Below, piece after piece: positions 49,631 through 62,580 of a stretch of DNA of 64,000 nt. Position 1 is the first letter of the stretch. The number at the start of each line of letters is the position of its first letter. The notes below the pieces were generated by a model. It did no database searches. It was not told where the DNA came from and saw only the letters and a program-made list of their open reading frames with translations. Made by a program: the position numbers and the translations under genes. The stretch is from Prostheceraeus crozeri (taxonomy: Eukaryota > Platyhelminthes > Polycladida > Euryleptidae). Location of the stretch: positions 102,715-166,714 of the forward strand of contig CAJQUW010006319.1 of NCBI GenBank assembly GCA_907163375.1. The letters run 5' to 3'.

Positions 49631-52600
49631 TAACACAACACAACGCCCTATACCTAACCCACGCACCCCCCACTCCCCTCACCGCCACGACCTCACTAAC
49701 TAGCTCCACAAACTAACTCTTACTAAGCGACAACAACAAACCGTGTAATCGCGTGCCGCCTCCTACCGCACTCGGTCACACCTACGCCACTAGGCAACCG
49801 GCATACAGCACAGACCCCAGAACCCCCCCACTACCTCACTCAGAGCTCGCCGACGCCCCCCCCCAAACACACCCGTCACACCCCCCACACCCCCCGCTAC
49901 CCGACCCTACCCCGCAAACACCCAGCATATGGCGGCCCACCCCCCCCGGCTCCAGCGGGAGCACCAGCCACCACACCACGTTCTACCACCCACGCCAAAT
50001 AACCCCCCCCTCACAACCTCCCGCTCCACCATTATCCTCACCTCCCACCCACCCACTCACCGCCCTCCCCTCAACAAAATTCGTAGCAGCCCTGCGATAT
50101 ACTGCCACTGACCCTCATTAGGCTCCACCCGAATCCCCCGGCACACCCCGAATCACCTCCTCCGGATGCGGGGCTCTCCCACTCCACCCCCCACAGACAG
50201 CCTACTAGGCACTTTACCCACCGCACCAACCACCCCTCCCCCTTCGAGCGCGCGCACACCTGCACCTGCGAGCTCGGACCTCCCACCGTCCCCCCACCGC
50301 ACACGGCGCCCGCCTCCCCACCAAGCCTCCCCGCTCGTCACCGCATCGTCACCTACGGGCAGACCCGCGCCCACGCCCACCCCGCTGCCGGGCTACGCTT
50401 GGCGACCCCACCAAACACACCCTCCGAAACACATCCCGACACCCCCCCCAGGCCCCTGACATCACAACCCCCCGCCCCCCACCCTTCCCTCCTCCCCAAC
50501 TCGTAGCCGCCCGCGCACCGGGCCCGAGATCCTCCGGACGAGACATACCGAATGAGCGCCGACTACAAACCGTAGCCCCCGCAGATCCACCCTATACACA
50601 CCCGACCACCCCCACGCTCACGCGAACCCTCGCTTACCCGCTACACCCCCCCTGACCCCATCCGTCCACCCGCACCCGCACACCCTCCCTACCCTCCCCC
50701 ACCACCACCACCCAGCCACCAACCACACTCACCCACAACCATACCTCACAGCCCTCAAAAACCCAACACCAACCAACTACCGACCACCAACACAGACCCA
50801 CCGACACCACTCATCCCTCCTAAAACCCTATAAACAATCCCTACTAACCTAGCCCCCTAAAAACCTTATACCAACGCCACAAATCTGACAACACCACCCA
50901 AACTAAAACTAACCTAATATTACCACTCACATAACTAACCCAGCCCTACCTACACATAACTACTACGAAACACCACTAAAAAAACAAGAATACACTACAA
51001 AAAACAAAAAACTAAACATGCAAAAACCAAAACTAAAAATAAAAAGATCCCTAAACCCACCAAAGACATCTCAACACAAGCTCGCCCTCGCACGCCTCCG
51101 CCCAACCGGACTACTCCCTAAACACTCAACACCTAACCACTAATACACTAAAACTTCACCTACAAACGATATCAAGCCCTCCCACCCTAAACCTCAACAT
51201 AAACCAATAAGCACAACAAAAAACTAAAAAAAACTATGCAAATAGCCCCTCATCCACTAACAACCTACTATAACATCTACACAAAAACCTAACAACCCAA
51301 AACTAAACTACTACAACTAAACACACCAACAAAACTAGCAAACACTAAAAAATAAAAACCTAACCTACAAACCCACTAAAATATCACCATATAAGCCACT
51401 AAACACACACCTACCACCATACCAAATCGTACCTATAAAATACCTCACAAACACCACCTATTCAAAACTCCGCAAAAAACAACCTCTCAACACCCACCCT
51501 ACAGTTACCGCCCAACCCACCCTCCCCTACCTGACCCAAACACCCACCACCCCACATACCACCCCCTCCCCGCTGAAACCTAAATATAAAGCAAACACCC
51601 AACACAAATCCCAAAGATACACTACTAAATACAAACCCTACTAAAAATACCTAACACCTAGCCCTAACAAAATACCGACTACCTCCCTGAACTAGCCCTA
51701 CCCCCACCAAGTAAAAAACTACACCTAAATCTAAAACACAAAACCCTAATAAGTCTAAAACATCCCTAAAAACTAACACACCTACTAGTCCCCCCCTAAC
51801 TAAACACTAAAACCAAAACGACACACAAAACTAACGCAAAAATACCCAACTCAAAAACACAACTAATCAACTAAATCCTCTACGCACTAGACTAACACAA
51901 TAAATAAAAACTACAAAAAAATCTAACCATCACCCTCTACACAACCACCACCTCTCCACCACCCTCAACCCCACCCCATTAGCAGCACAGGTCAACCCAC
52001 CCTAACCCTGCTTGCCTCCCTCGTCCATGCGGGCCGCTCCCACCACACCCCCACACCCTCACCCCCCAACCGCACTCCACCCCCCGCGCCCAACCCCCCC
52101 ACCTGGCATCGTATGCACCACTCCCCGAGGAGACCTCCCACCGACACCCCGAGCGATCCACCCTACCAAATAAACGCACCACATACATAATCCTCCTATG
52201 GTCATAACCCACCCCCAAACCCCCACGCCAATCAACGGCATGGAGTACAAAAATTTCGGTACGCACTCCCCACCACGCCCACATACCCACCACCCTCTCC
52301 CATCCACCCTCCTCCTCCACCCCCGCTCCTACATCCCTACTATACTACACTCCAATAAAACTACATAACCTAAAACTACCACTATCTAAAATAGCCCTAA
52401 TACCCCACCCTAACTATCAATAAAAAAACTATACCAAACATACAACAAGTCAACTAAGAACAATAAACTAACTAAAAAACAAATAAACACTCACCCTACA
52501 CCTCAACAGACTCCAATTCCTATCCACCTCAGAAAACCTACCACCTATCCTAGAATAAATAAAACTACTAACAACAACTCAAACTAAAACACTAAAAACA

Positions 52601-53960
52601 AACTAAAATAATAAAAAATCCTAATACACTAAATAACCAAAAAAAAAAAATACAAACACTAAACACATAAACAACCTAACACACAATAAAAAACTAAAAT
52701 AAACAAAAATAAAAACAAATAACCTATAACTATCAAACCAATACTCAATAAAAAACAACAAACCACCTCCCGTACACCCTCGACACTTCAACCCCCCCCC
52801 TACCCTCCTCCCCGCAACTGTCAGCCCCTCACACTTCCGCCCTCACACCCTCTCCCCCCCCACCCGCCCGAACACCCCACATCGCCACCACCCTTCCGCA
52901 ACCCTCCGATCTCACAACCTACCCACACCCCCCTGAAACTCAAACACTAAAAACACTAACTAAAACAACTAAATCGCCCAACTATGACTCCACCCCTCTT
53001 CCAGCCCTCCCCCCCAAACCACCACCCTCCCCTAGTCCATAAATAACTACAAACCCAACCCTGTAGCTAAAAGCAACCACAAAACCCTACAGACACACGC
53101 GTACGAAATCACTACATGCACCTCCAACAACCTATGACCCCACCTTGAACCAAAAGCTCAACCACCACACACCAGACTACCCCCCACCCCGCACGCCACC
53201 CTCCACCTCTCACCCCCCACCCAAGGCTCTCAACTCCCCCTACCCTCCACCCCCCTTCCACACATCACACCTACAACCCTCCACCCCCCACAACCTCCCC
53301 CCCGCACACTCCCAGCCATCACCCACAAACACGCCAAGCCCCAACCCCCTCACATTCCACCCACCTCCCTTCCCCCTCTCCTCCCGACTCGTCCCACACC
53401 ACCAACATCCCACCCTCCTCCCACCCCTCGACACACGAACCACACTACAGCCACCAACCACCCACCTCCACACTCACATCCCCACTCCCACCCGCTCACC
53501 AAAACCAGCCCCACAACAAACCCCACCTCACACCCACCCCATCCCTCCCACCTAAACCTCCCCTCCCAAACCTACCACCCTCTCACCGCACCAGCCCACA
53601 CCGCACACCACCCCCCAAACCACTAACCACAATCCCAACCTCAAACCAAACCGCTCCCTAAAACCACTAGCACACCCACCCCCTATCAAAACCCCTCCCC
53701 TAACCCAACTCCCCCTCCCCTACTTCACTCCCAACACCACACCAACTCTACCACTCCCCTCTCACCACTACCCCACCAACCCACAATCCTAAACACCTAA
53801 CCATCCTCAACATCCACCACCCCCCCGCCCCCTCAGACCCTCTCCAACCCAACCCCTACCCCACCTCCCCTAAACGCGCCCCACACAAAACTCGCCCTCA
53901 ACCACCCCCAACACACTACTCCCTACCACCTCCCATAACCCTCCACACACCCACCCCTCC
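49631..53960. other. Gene-free A/C-rich sequence with two broad C-rich islands
   Basis: The main C-rich islands are about 49,630-50,830 and 52,760-53,960, with a smaller one at 51,940-52,330. The stretch 50,090-50,560 has more G and CpG than its surroundings and is the least biased sequence in the block, but its frames still read as proline, threonine and serine runs. A-rich text with CTAAAAC and ACTAAC fragments lies between. No gene is supported. Confidence 0.55.
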
Positions 53961-56900
53961 ACGTTCTCCCTAACCTACCTACACCTACTACTCCAATCTA
54001 AATACACACCCCACCACACAAACCCCTACTATCACAACCCTACCAACACCCCTAAAAACCCTACCACCCATAAAAAACCTAAGTCCACCAAACTATACTA
54101 CACCACCCAACCTATACTCAACAACTCAAACTCACCCATCCACACCAATCCACCCACTATAATAACCACCACCACTACAACACATACATACCCTCCTACC
54201 AACCTACACAATACCTCAAAACCCAACCACTACACTACACCAGCACAAACCATCAACTAAAACCAATGAAGAAACATAACCAATAATACAAAAAAGACAT
54301 AATCAATGATCACCAGACCAAATACCCCAACGCCTCAAACACAACCTAAAACCCACATCCCAAAATACCCAAGACTAAGCACTAAATAAACTACTACAAA
54401 CACTAAAGCCCTACTAAAAAATGACTATTAAACACACAAAATACTAATAACAAACCCTAAACAAAAACAATAACCAATATAACATACACATACCTAGCTA
54501 ACTAAATAACTCTATAAAACCTAAACCTATATAAACACCGAAACAACTCAACCCAAATATACAAATCACTCCCCCCCCCAAACTCCCTCCCCTGACACCC
54601 CTGCTCCTCCTCAGCGCCAACACACTCTACCACCACCACGCAGCGCGTTCAGACCCCAAAAACTCCGACTAACTCAAACGCCCACCGATACCACGGCCTA
54701 GCCCTATCCCTCGTACAGTCTCAACCCACTACCTACCACCTAATCCCTCGGAGATAAATAGCCAAATACAAAGAAGGACCCAAACCAAACATCAATCCGC
54801 CCGACGACACAACACGCCCCCCTAACCCACCACCAATTCAACCTCGCCATCACAACAACACGTGCCTCACACACTCCGACCCACAACCACCCTCGTAAGT
54901 GAAAGATACCCTCCACCCAGCCCACCAACCCCGGGCTCGACGAAGCCGCCAACCACGCCCCACCGGGACACGAACGTCCCACACCACTCCCGACCCCACG
55001 CGCGCGACACTCGCGCGGCCAGCACGTCCCCCCCTAGCACTCATCCAACACACGTCCAAAGATACTAACGTCCTAGCCCTCACCGACTAACAACAAAGCA
55101 CACTAGCCCTCACCCACCCACCATCAAAACACCCCAACGCCCCAATGCCCCACTCCTAAGCGGCACGATCCCCCTCCCACCACCAACCCCTCAACAACAC
55201 ACCACACCACGCTCTACGACCTCGGCACCGCGGCTCACCCCCCCCACACCCACCCCCGCTCATATCCCACCCCACACCAGGGCACCACGCCCACGACACC
55301 CACGCACCGTGACCGCGTGGCGCACTCCCCCACCCCGACCCACACCGAACACCCCTCTCGTACGACGCCCACCCACCCCCCCCCTCCCCACACCCCTCCT
55401 CCCACAAACCCTCTCCTCCTCCCCACACCCCTCCTCCGCACCCTCCATACCCTCCTCCCCGCAACCTCCCCTTACTTCCCCTACCTCAACCTTACATCCT
55501 ACCTACCTCCACAACTAAAACCCACACCCACACAATAACAAAACATAACTAAACTAAAGCCCTCCGCTACTAGAAAAGCTAATAAAACTAAAAAAAAAAA
55601 ATAAATACCACAAAAAACCTAATCTACTAACTAATAAAAAACCAAACCTCAATCCTCTAAAAGCCCTAAACACAACTACTTACACACACCCACCCATCAG
55701 CCCAACTTAATATCCCACACCACCTCACAACCCCTCAAAACCCAAACCCTCCCCTAAACACAGTCCACATCAAATCAAAACACCAGCTCCCCACCTCACA
55801 ACACCACCCCACCCCACACCTCCAACCCCTACTCAATAATCCCACCCCTACACCCACTCACACCCCAACAATCTCACCCACTCCCAACCCCAATCCTACC
55901 CCTAACCCAATAAACAATCTCACACTACCACACAAACCCCACGCCACCCACCTCTCAAGCCCCCTCACAACCACGGGCGCTCTATCACTTCGCCAATCCC
56001 TCAACCTACCCCAACGCTCCTTGACTAACCTCCCTACCCAACCCCACTGGAACTCTCCTCCACCCTCACCCACTCTACACATTCCCTCCCCGACCAACAA
56101 CCTCCAACCCCCCGCATCCCCCGCACAACACACACAAACCCCCCACCCCCCCCTACACGCACGCCCTGCCATCAAACCCAACACCCCCCAACAACCAAGC
56201 TAATACAAAAAGAACTAATACCACTAAACTACCTACACCACAAACCTAGAACACCTAGGAAAATCACCGACCAAGAACACAACAAAAAACACCTAACTCC
56301 CACCTAAATAACACTACCACCAAACCCCTAACCAACAAAAACTCCAAACAACTACTACTAAAATTTTACTACTGACTACATAAACTAATACTAAAAACTA
56401 CAAATACAAAATCACAACTACAAAAAAAATACTAAAAAAAACTAAAACACATCTACCTACGTATCTAAACCCTAAAAACTAAAACTAAATATACACACTA
56501 CAACCTACAAATACAACACCAACAAACAAAGCAAAACTCACTGACTAAAAAAAAATATAAATCAAAAAAACTCACTCAATCTCGAACAGCACCCAGCACC
56601 TCTCACGACCACTCCCTACACCAAAACCTTCCCTAATCAAGCTCTATCAGCAGCACCCCTACCAAACGCCAACTCCCCACCCCCACCCTGCACCCCCAAA
56701 CGCTACACCTCATAACGCTCACCCCAACCAAACCCAAACCAAACTCGAAACCCCTCGAAGTACCTCCAAACAAAAATCTACCTAAAAAAAAAACAAAAAG
56801 CCCTACTACTACAACATAACTACCTAACTACTAGCAAAACCTAACTAAAAACTACAAACTACCACAGCCCTAAGCCAACACACCAAAACACCAAATAGCC

Positions 56901-58050
56901 CTACTATAAAACTCTAGACCCTAAACGAACCTCACTACAACAAACACTCCCCCGCCTCCTCCCTTCGCACACCCTCTCTCGCCCGCACACACCTCCACTG
57001 CCCCCCCGTCCAATCTATCTATCCCTCCACTCCCCCCACGGCCCTCACCCACCCCACAACTCCCCACACACCCGACCCTACCCTCCCTCACTACAAACAA
57101 ACGCCCTAAACAACTTGCGTCTGACCGGATACGTCCTAAAAATTTACAACAAGACCAATCAATCAAAACAAACCAACAAAACCAACTAATCACATTAATT
57201 AACCCACCCTAATACACGCCCGACCTCGACACCAACAGCTCTATCTAAACATCTAAAATCTTCACACGAACCACCGCAATTCCAGCGCCTAACTCTAAAG
57301 CCACCCGCGTACAACGCCCCCTCTCCCCACCGCAGTCACTCCCAAACACAAAACTTGCGCACCGCGACGCTCCACCGGATCCCCCTCCCACCCACCCTTC
57401 AGCCCCACCTCCCCCACCCTCTCGCCCGCAACTCCCCCGCCACCTACCACACCACCCCCCCACTCGCCCACCCACCCACCCGCCCCCGCCCCCCCACCAC
57501 ACGTCCCACGCCCTCACGCCCCCTCCACCCACACAACACTCCCCCACACCTCCCCACCCACTCCACGAAAAGGCGGCCCCACTCCTCACCCCCCCCCAAC
57601 GCGCCCTACCCCACCCACCCACCTAACGACGACCGCACGCTCCGAAGCACGGCGCCCCGCCACAGAACCACCCCACACCACACCCTCACCCACGGCCCCC
57701 TCGCTCCTCCACACCAGCACAACCCGTCCTCCCGCCCACGCATTCCGCCCCCACAACACCTGCCCCATCCTCCCCTGCACCAATCGACCGGGACCCCGCA
57801 TCGCCCCTCCTCACCCCCCTCCTTCCCCACACCCCACGCCCCCCACAAACCAACCCGGCCCCCTTCTTACACGAGGCGCCTCCATGGCCTCCATACACAC
57901 TCCCCCACTGCCCTCCAACAAACACCTCAACACGCGAGCGTCCCCCCCCACCTTACCACCCCCCCCACCACACCACACCCCACCCCTACCCCCTCACCCC
58001 CACAACCCTCCCCTACCCTCACCCAAACACCCACAACCCTACCCACAATC
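53961..58050. other. Gene-free A/C-rich sequence up to the second satellite array
   Basis: C-rich islands lie at about 54,560-55,500, 55,690-56,200, 56,590-56,760 and 56,930-58,050, with A-rich text between. In 57,421-57,480 I count 41 C, 11 A, 4 T and 4 G. A 238-codon open frame at 57,355-58,071 (+) is nearly all P, T, H and S without a recognisable domain and runs into the satellite, so I do not call it a gene. The block ends as CAAGCCCTAGCACC and CACTAACCATAATAGTT reappear, matching the spacer end at about 41,771-41,821. Confidence 0.6.
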
Positions 58051-59061
58051 GACCCAAGCCCTAGCACCTAACACTACCCACAGTAAACCCAACCCTCGCA
58101 CTAACCATAATAGTTGACTGCGACTGGGATGTTTTGGTCTGTAGAGCGAAGGACGAAGCATCCGATGGAAACCGGGATGGACAGATTCGATTGTGAGTCA
58201 AATTCTATTCGGCCTGTCAAATTTGAAGCCAAGTTAGAGAAAAATATTTTTCCTAAAAATAACCTATCCCCGTGCCCTAAACCCTAAGCCCTACCCCTAA
58301 CCCTAACCCACCCCAACCATAATCCTATCCCTAACCCTATCCCCTCACCCTAACCTAACCACAATTACACCTACAAACGCTAACCCTAGAGAGTTATCGG
58401 CGAACTCGGATGTTTTTGGTCTGTACAGCGAAGAGACGCAGCACCTGATGGGAACACGGAGGCTAGACCGGATTCAGCGTCACTTCTATATCGGCATGGT
58501 AAATTTGAAGGCCACGGGAAAGACAATTTTTTCATAAAATAACCCTATCTCCTGCCCTAACCCTAGCCCTAACCCTAACCCTAACCACAATAACCCTAAC
58601 GCCTAACCCAACCTTAACCTAACCACAAAAGACCCACCCACAACAACCTTAACGCCAAACCCCAACCCTAACCAAAATACCCAAACCCGTAACCCTAATT
58701 CTAGAGAGTAACGGCGAACCTGGGATGTTTATGCTGTAATCAAAAACGAAGCATCCGATGAAGAAACGGAGGGCAGATTCGGATTCATATCAAATTCTAT
58801 TTCCGGCATGGCAAGTTGAAAGCCATGGCCTAGGAAATTTTTCCTAACATAACCCTAAACACAATGACCCTCGACCTAGCCCTAACCCCTAACCCTACCC
58901 ACAATAACCCTAGGCCCGAACCTAACCACAATAACCCTAACCCTAAACCCCCAAAAACCCTTTAAAACCCACCAAATATCCCTAACCCTAACCAACAACA
59001 ACCCTAGCCCCAGCCACAATAACCCTAACATCTACAATAATTCTAACCCCCAGCCCCTAGA
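58051..59061 (+). repeat. Second satellite array, first part
   Basis: Cores start at 58113, 58393 and 58708. Unit 58113 resembles 41821 (CCAAG near the core end, then TATCCCC and TGCCC) and 58393 resembles 42147 (GGGAACACGG, CTGCCC). Both descend from the same unit type as the clean unit 33027. Every line carries several small indels against those relatives. Unit 58708 carries CATGGCCTAGGAAA, otherwise a mark of subfamily IV. Confidence 0.8.
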
Positions 59062-62000
59062 ATTAACGGCGACATGGGATGTTTTTGGCTGTAGAGCGAA
59101 AATGAAGCAATCCGATGGGAAAACGGAGGGCCTGAATTCGGATTGAGAGTCAAATTCATATATCGGCATGGTAAATTTGAAAGCCATTGGAGAGGAAAAT
59201 TTTCCTAAAATAACCCTAACCACAATAACCCTTAACCCAGACCTAACCCTAGCCATAACCCAACCCTAAACCCTGAGCCCCTACCCTAACCACAATAAAC
59301 CCTAACCCGTACCCCAATCCTAACCACAATAACCAACCACCTAAAACCACTAGCACTAACCCTACCACAACAACTTATACCAAGTCCCTAGCATGTGCTC
59401 CTAGCCACAATGACCCTAACCTTAACCCTAGCCCGAACCACAATAACCCTAACCCTAACCCCAACCGCAATAAAAACCTAGCCCTAACCGCAACAACCAT
59501 ACCCTAAATCCCAACCTAACCAAAATAACCCTAACCTAACCGAAATTCTAGAGACTTACCCGGCGAACCTGGATGTTAGGGCTGTAGAGCGAAAAGGAAG
59601 CACCGATGGGAAAACGGAGGAGCAGATTCGGATTCAGCAGTCAAATTCTATATCGGGCATGGCAAATTTGAAAGGGCCATGGGTAGAGGAAAAAAAATTT
59701 TTCTCTAAAATAACCCTAACCACAATAACCCTAACCCTACCTCACAATAACCCTATTCCCAAACAACCCTATCCAACAATAACCCTAAGCCCCAACCCTA
59801 ACCTCAATATTCCTAACCCTAACCAAACCCTAACCACAATAACCCTAACCCTAGCCCTAACCCTAACTACAACAACCCAGCCCTAGCCACAATAACCCTA
59901 AAACCCTAAACCAACCCTAAACACAATAATTCTGAAACCTATAACCTAGAGAGTTATCGGCGAACCTCAGAATGTTTTGGGCGGAGAGTCGAGAAAGCGA
60001 AGCAACTCCCGATCGGGAAAACGGAGGGCAGATTCGGATTGAGAGCGTTCAAATTCTATATCGGTCAATGGCAGAATATTTGAAGAGCCGATTGTAGAGG
60101 AAATTTTTTTTTCCTAAAATAACCCTATGACTACAATGACCCCTGAAAAAACCCCCCAACCCCTAACCCTAACCCTACTCACAATAACCCTAGCCCCAAC
60201 CGCTAGACCCTGACACACAAATAACCACTAAGCCCCAACCCTAGACCCTAACAAAAACCAATATCCCTAACCCTAAACCCTGTACCCTAACTCACATTAA
60301 CCTTAACCCTAGTCCTAAGCCTAACCACAATTTACCCTAACCCTAGGCCACAAAACCCTAACCCTAGAAAAGTTAATGGGAATACTTGGATTGGCCTTTT
60401 GGGCTGGTAGAGCGGAAAAAGCGAAGCATCCGATGGGAACACGGAGGGCAGATTCGGATTGAGAGTCAAATTTCTATCTCCGGCATGGTATATTTGATAG
60501 CCATGGGATGACGGAAAAATTTTTTTATTTCTTCCGAAAATAACCCTAACCCTAACCTTATAACCCTAGCCCTAACCACAATCAACCTATACCGCAACCC
60601 GCAATAACCCTAGCGCCTGAACAACCGCAGACAACCTTAACCCTAACCCCAACCCAAAACCACAATTAACCCTAACCCATATACCTTAACCCTCTAGAAA
60701 GTTTAAGCGCGAACCGGGGATGTTTTGGGGCTGTAGACCCGAAAAACGCGAAGCATCCGATGGGAAAACGAAGGGGCAGATCGGATTCGGAGCCCTAACC
60801 CCAAATTAACCTATAATCGGCATGGTAAATTTGAAAAGCCATGGGGAGAGAAATTTTGTTCCTAAACCACTTAACCCTAACCCTAACCACAACAACCTTA
60901 CCCCTAAACCTAAGAACCCTAACCACAGGACCCTAACGCCTAGGCAACTAGACCATAGATAGTTTAACGGCGACTTGGGATGTTTTGGGCTGTATGAGAG
61001 CGAAGAACTGAAGCATCCGATAGGGTGGGAAAACGCGAAATGGCAGATTCGGATTGGTGAGTCAATTCTATTTCGGGCATGCTCCAAATTTCAAAGCCAG
61101 AGGGAGAAGGAAAATGTTTTTTCCTAAAAATAAACTCCATATCCCTCTGCCCTAAACCCCTAGCCCTAAAACCCATAACCTACTAACCTCAACCCCTAAC
61201 CAGTAATAACCCCATATCCCTAGACCCTATCCCTAACCCTATCCCTAAACCACCAATTAACCCTACGCACTAAACCCTATCCCTAGCACTATACACAATA
61301 ACCCTAACCCTAACGCTTAAACCCTAGAGAGTTATCGGCTGAAACTCGGGATGTTTTGGGCTGGGTTAGAGCGTAAGAACGAAGCCCACGGATGGGAACA
61401 CGCGAGGCTATGACTATTTTTCTCCCGGATTCAGAGTCCAACTTTCTATATATCGGCATGGTAGAAAATTTGAAAAGGCCCCGGGAGGAGGAAAATTTTT
61501 TTCCTAAAATAACCCTCATCCCAGCTGCCCGTAACCCTAGCCCTAACACCTAACCCTAACCACAATAACCCTAACCCTAACCCCAACCTTTAACCCTAAT
61601 CCACAATAAACCCTAACACAACAACCTTAACCCAAACCCCAACCCCTAACACCAGAAATAACTCCAAACCGTAACCCTAATTCTAGAGAGTTAACGGCGA
61701 ACCCCTGGGATGTTTTTGGCTACTGTAGAGCAAAAACGAAAGCATCCGATGGAAAAAACGGGAGGGCAGATTTCGGATTATTGAGACAGAGTCAAATTCT
61801 ACTGTCGGCATGGCAAGTTTTGAAAGCCAGTTGCATGAGGAGAAATTTTTTTCCTAAAATAACCCTAAACACAATTACGCCAACCCTAGCCCTCAGGAGA
61901 AACCCCACCCTAACCCTAACCCTAACCCTACAACCTAGCCCCAACCAACAACTCCAACCCTAAGCCACAAAAACCCTAACCTAACACAACATCCTAACCC

Positions 62001-62490
62001 TAACCTGTCCACAATAACCCCAGCGCCAAGAGATTAACGGCGAACTTGGTTGTTTTCCGGCTGTAGAGCGAAAACGAAGCATCCGATGGGAACCCCGGAG
62101 GGCAAGAATTCAGGATTGAGAGTTCAAATTCTATTATCGATTGGTAAATTTGAAAGCCATGGGAAAGGTAGAGCTTTTCCTAAAATAACCCTAACCCTAA
62201 CCACCAATAACCCGAGCCCACAACACCTTAAACCCTAACCCCAACCCTAACCAAATAACCGTAACCCTAATTCTAGAGAGTTAACGGTGAAACCTGGGAT
62301 GTTTTGTTACTGTAGAGCGAAAGAAGCATCGATGGAAAACGGAGGGCAGATTCGGATTCAGAGTCAAATTCTATATCGGCATGGTAAATTTGAAAGCCAT
62401 GGGAGAGGGAGATCTTTTCCTAAATAACCCTAACCCTAACCACAATAACCCTAACCACAACAACATTAACCCTAACCCTATCCATAATAA
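59062..62490 (+). repeat. Second satellite array, insertion-rich copy of the 39.5-42.5 kb block
   Basis: Cores start at about 59062, 59555, 59953, 60372, 60701, 60962, 61331, 61690, 62033 and 62280. In order, the first five pair with 39542, 40004, 40390, 40822 and 41131, then 60962, 61331 and 61690 with 41821, 42147 and 42460; the partner of 41458 is missing. Unit lengths are inflated: 493 bp against a clean 457 bp, 419 against 353, and 359 against 305. Most differences from the clean units are 1-3 bp insertions. A TATGACTATTTTTCTCCC insertion lies near 61,410-61,427. Orientation is the same as in the main array. Confidence 0.82.
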
Positions 62491-62580
62491 CATAATAATT
62501 TATAAAAAGTTAATTTTACATTTCTAAATATACGAGTTCAGTTATAAAAACAGCATACGTACTAAACGATAAACAAACCA
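62491..62580. other. Short balanced AT-rich junction segment
   Basis: Directly after the satellite the text becomes ordinary AT-rich DNA with T and A both common (ATAATTTATAAAAAGTTAAT and following) for about 90 bp, unlike the A/C-biased sequence on either side. Nothing recognisable is encoded. Confidence 0.5.

Noticed and set aside
49753-50459. Proline-rich open frames in the CpG-richer island at 49.6-50.8 kb as a gene or CpG-island promoter
   Set aside because: The frames lack domain structure, flanking sequence is artefact-like, and there is no supporting promoter or splice architecture.
57355-58071. 238-codon + strand open frame
   Set aside because: Almost only P, T, H and S, caused by C-rich sequence low in T and G. 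No domain is seen, and the frame ends inside resumed satellite text.
58051-62490. Inverted satellite array marking the opposite arm of a palindrome or fold-back
   Set aside because: Cores in this segment read in the same orientation as in the main array.
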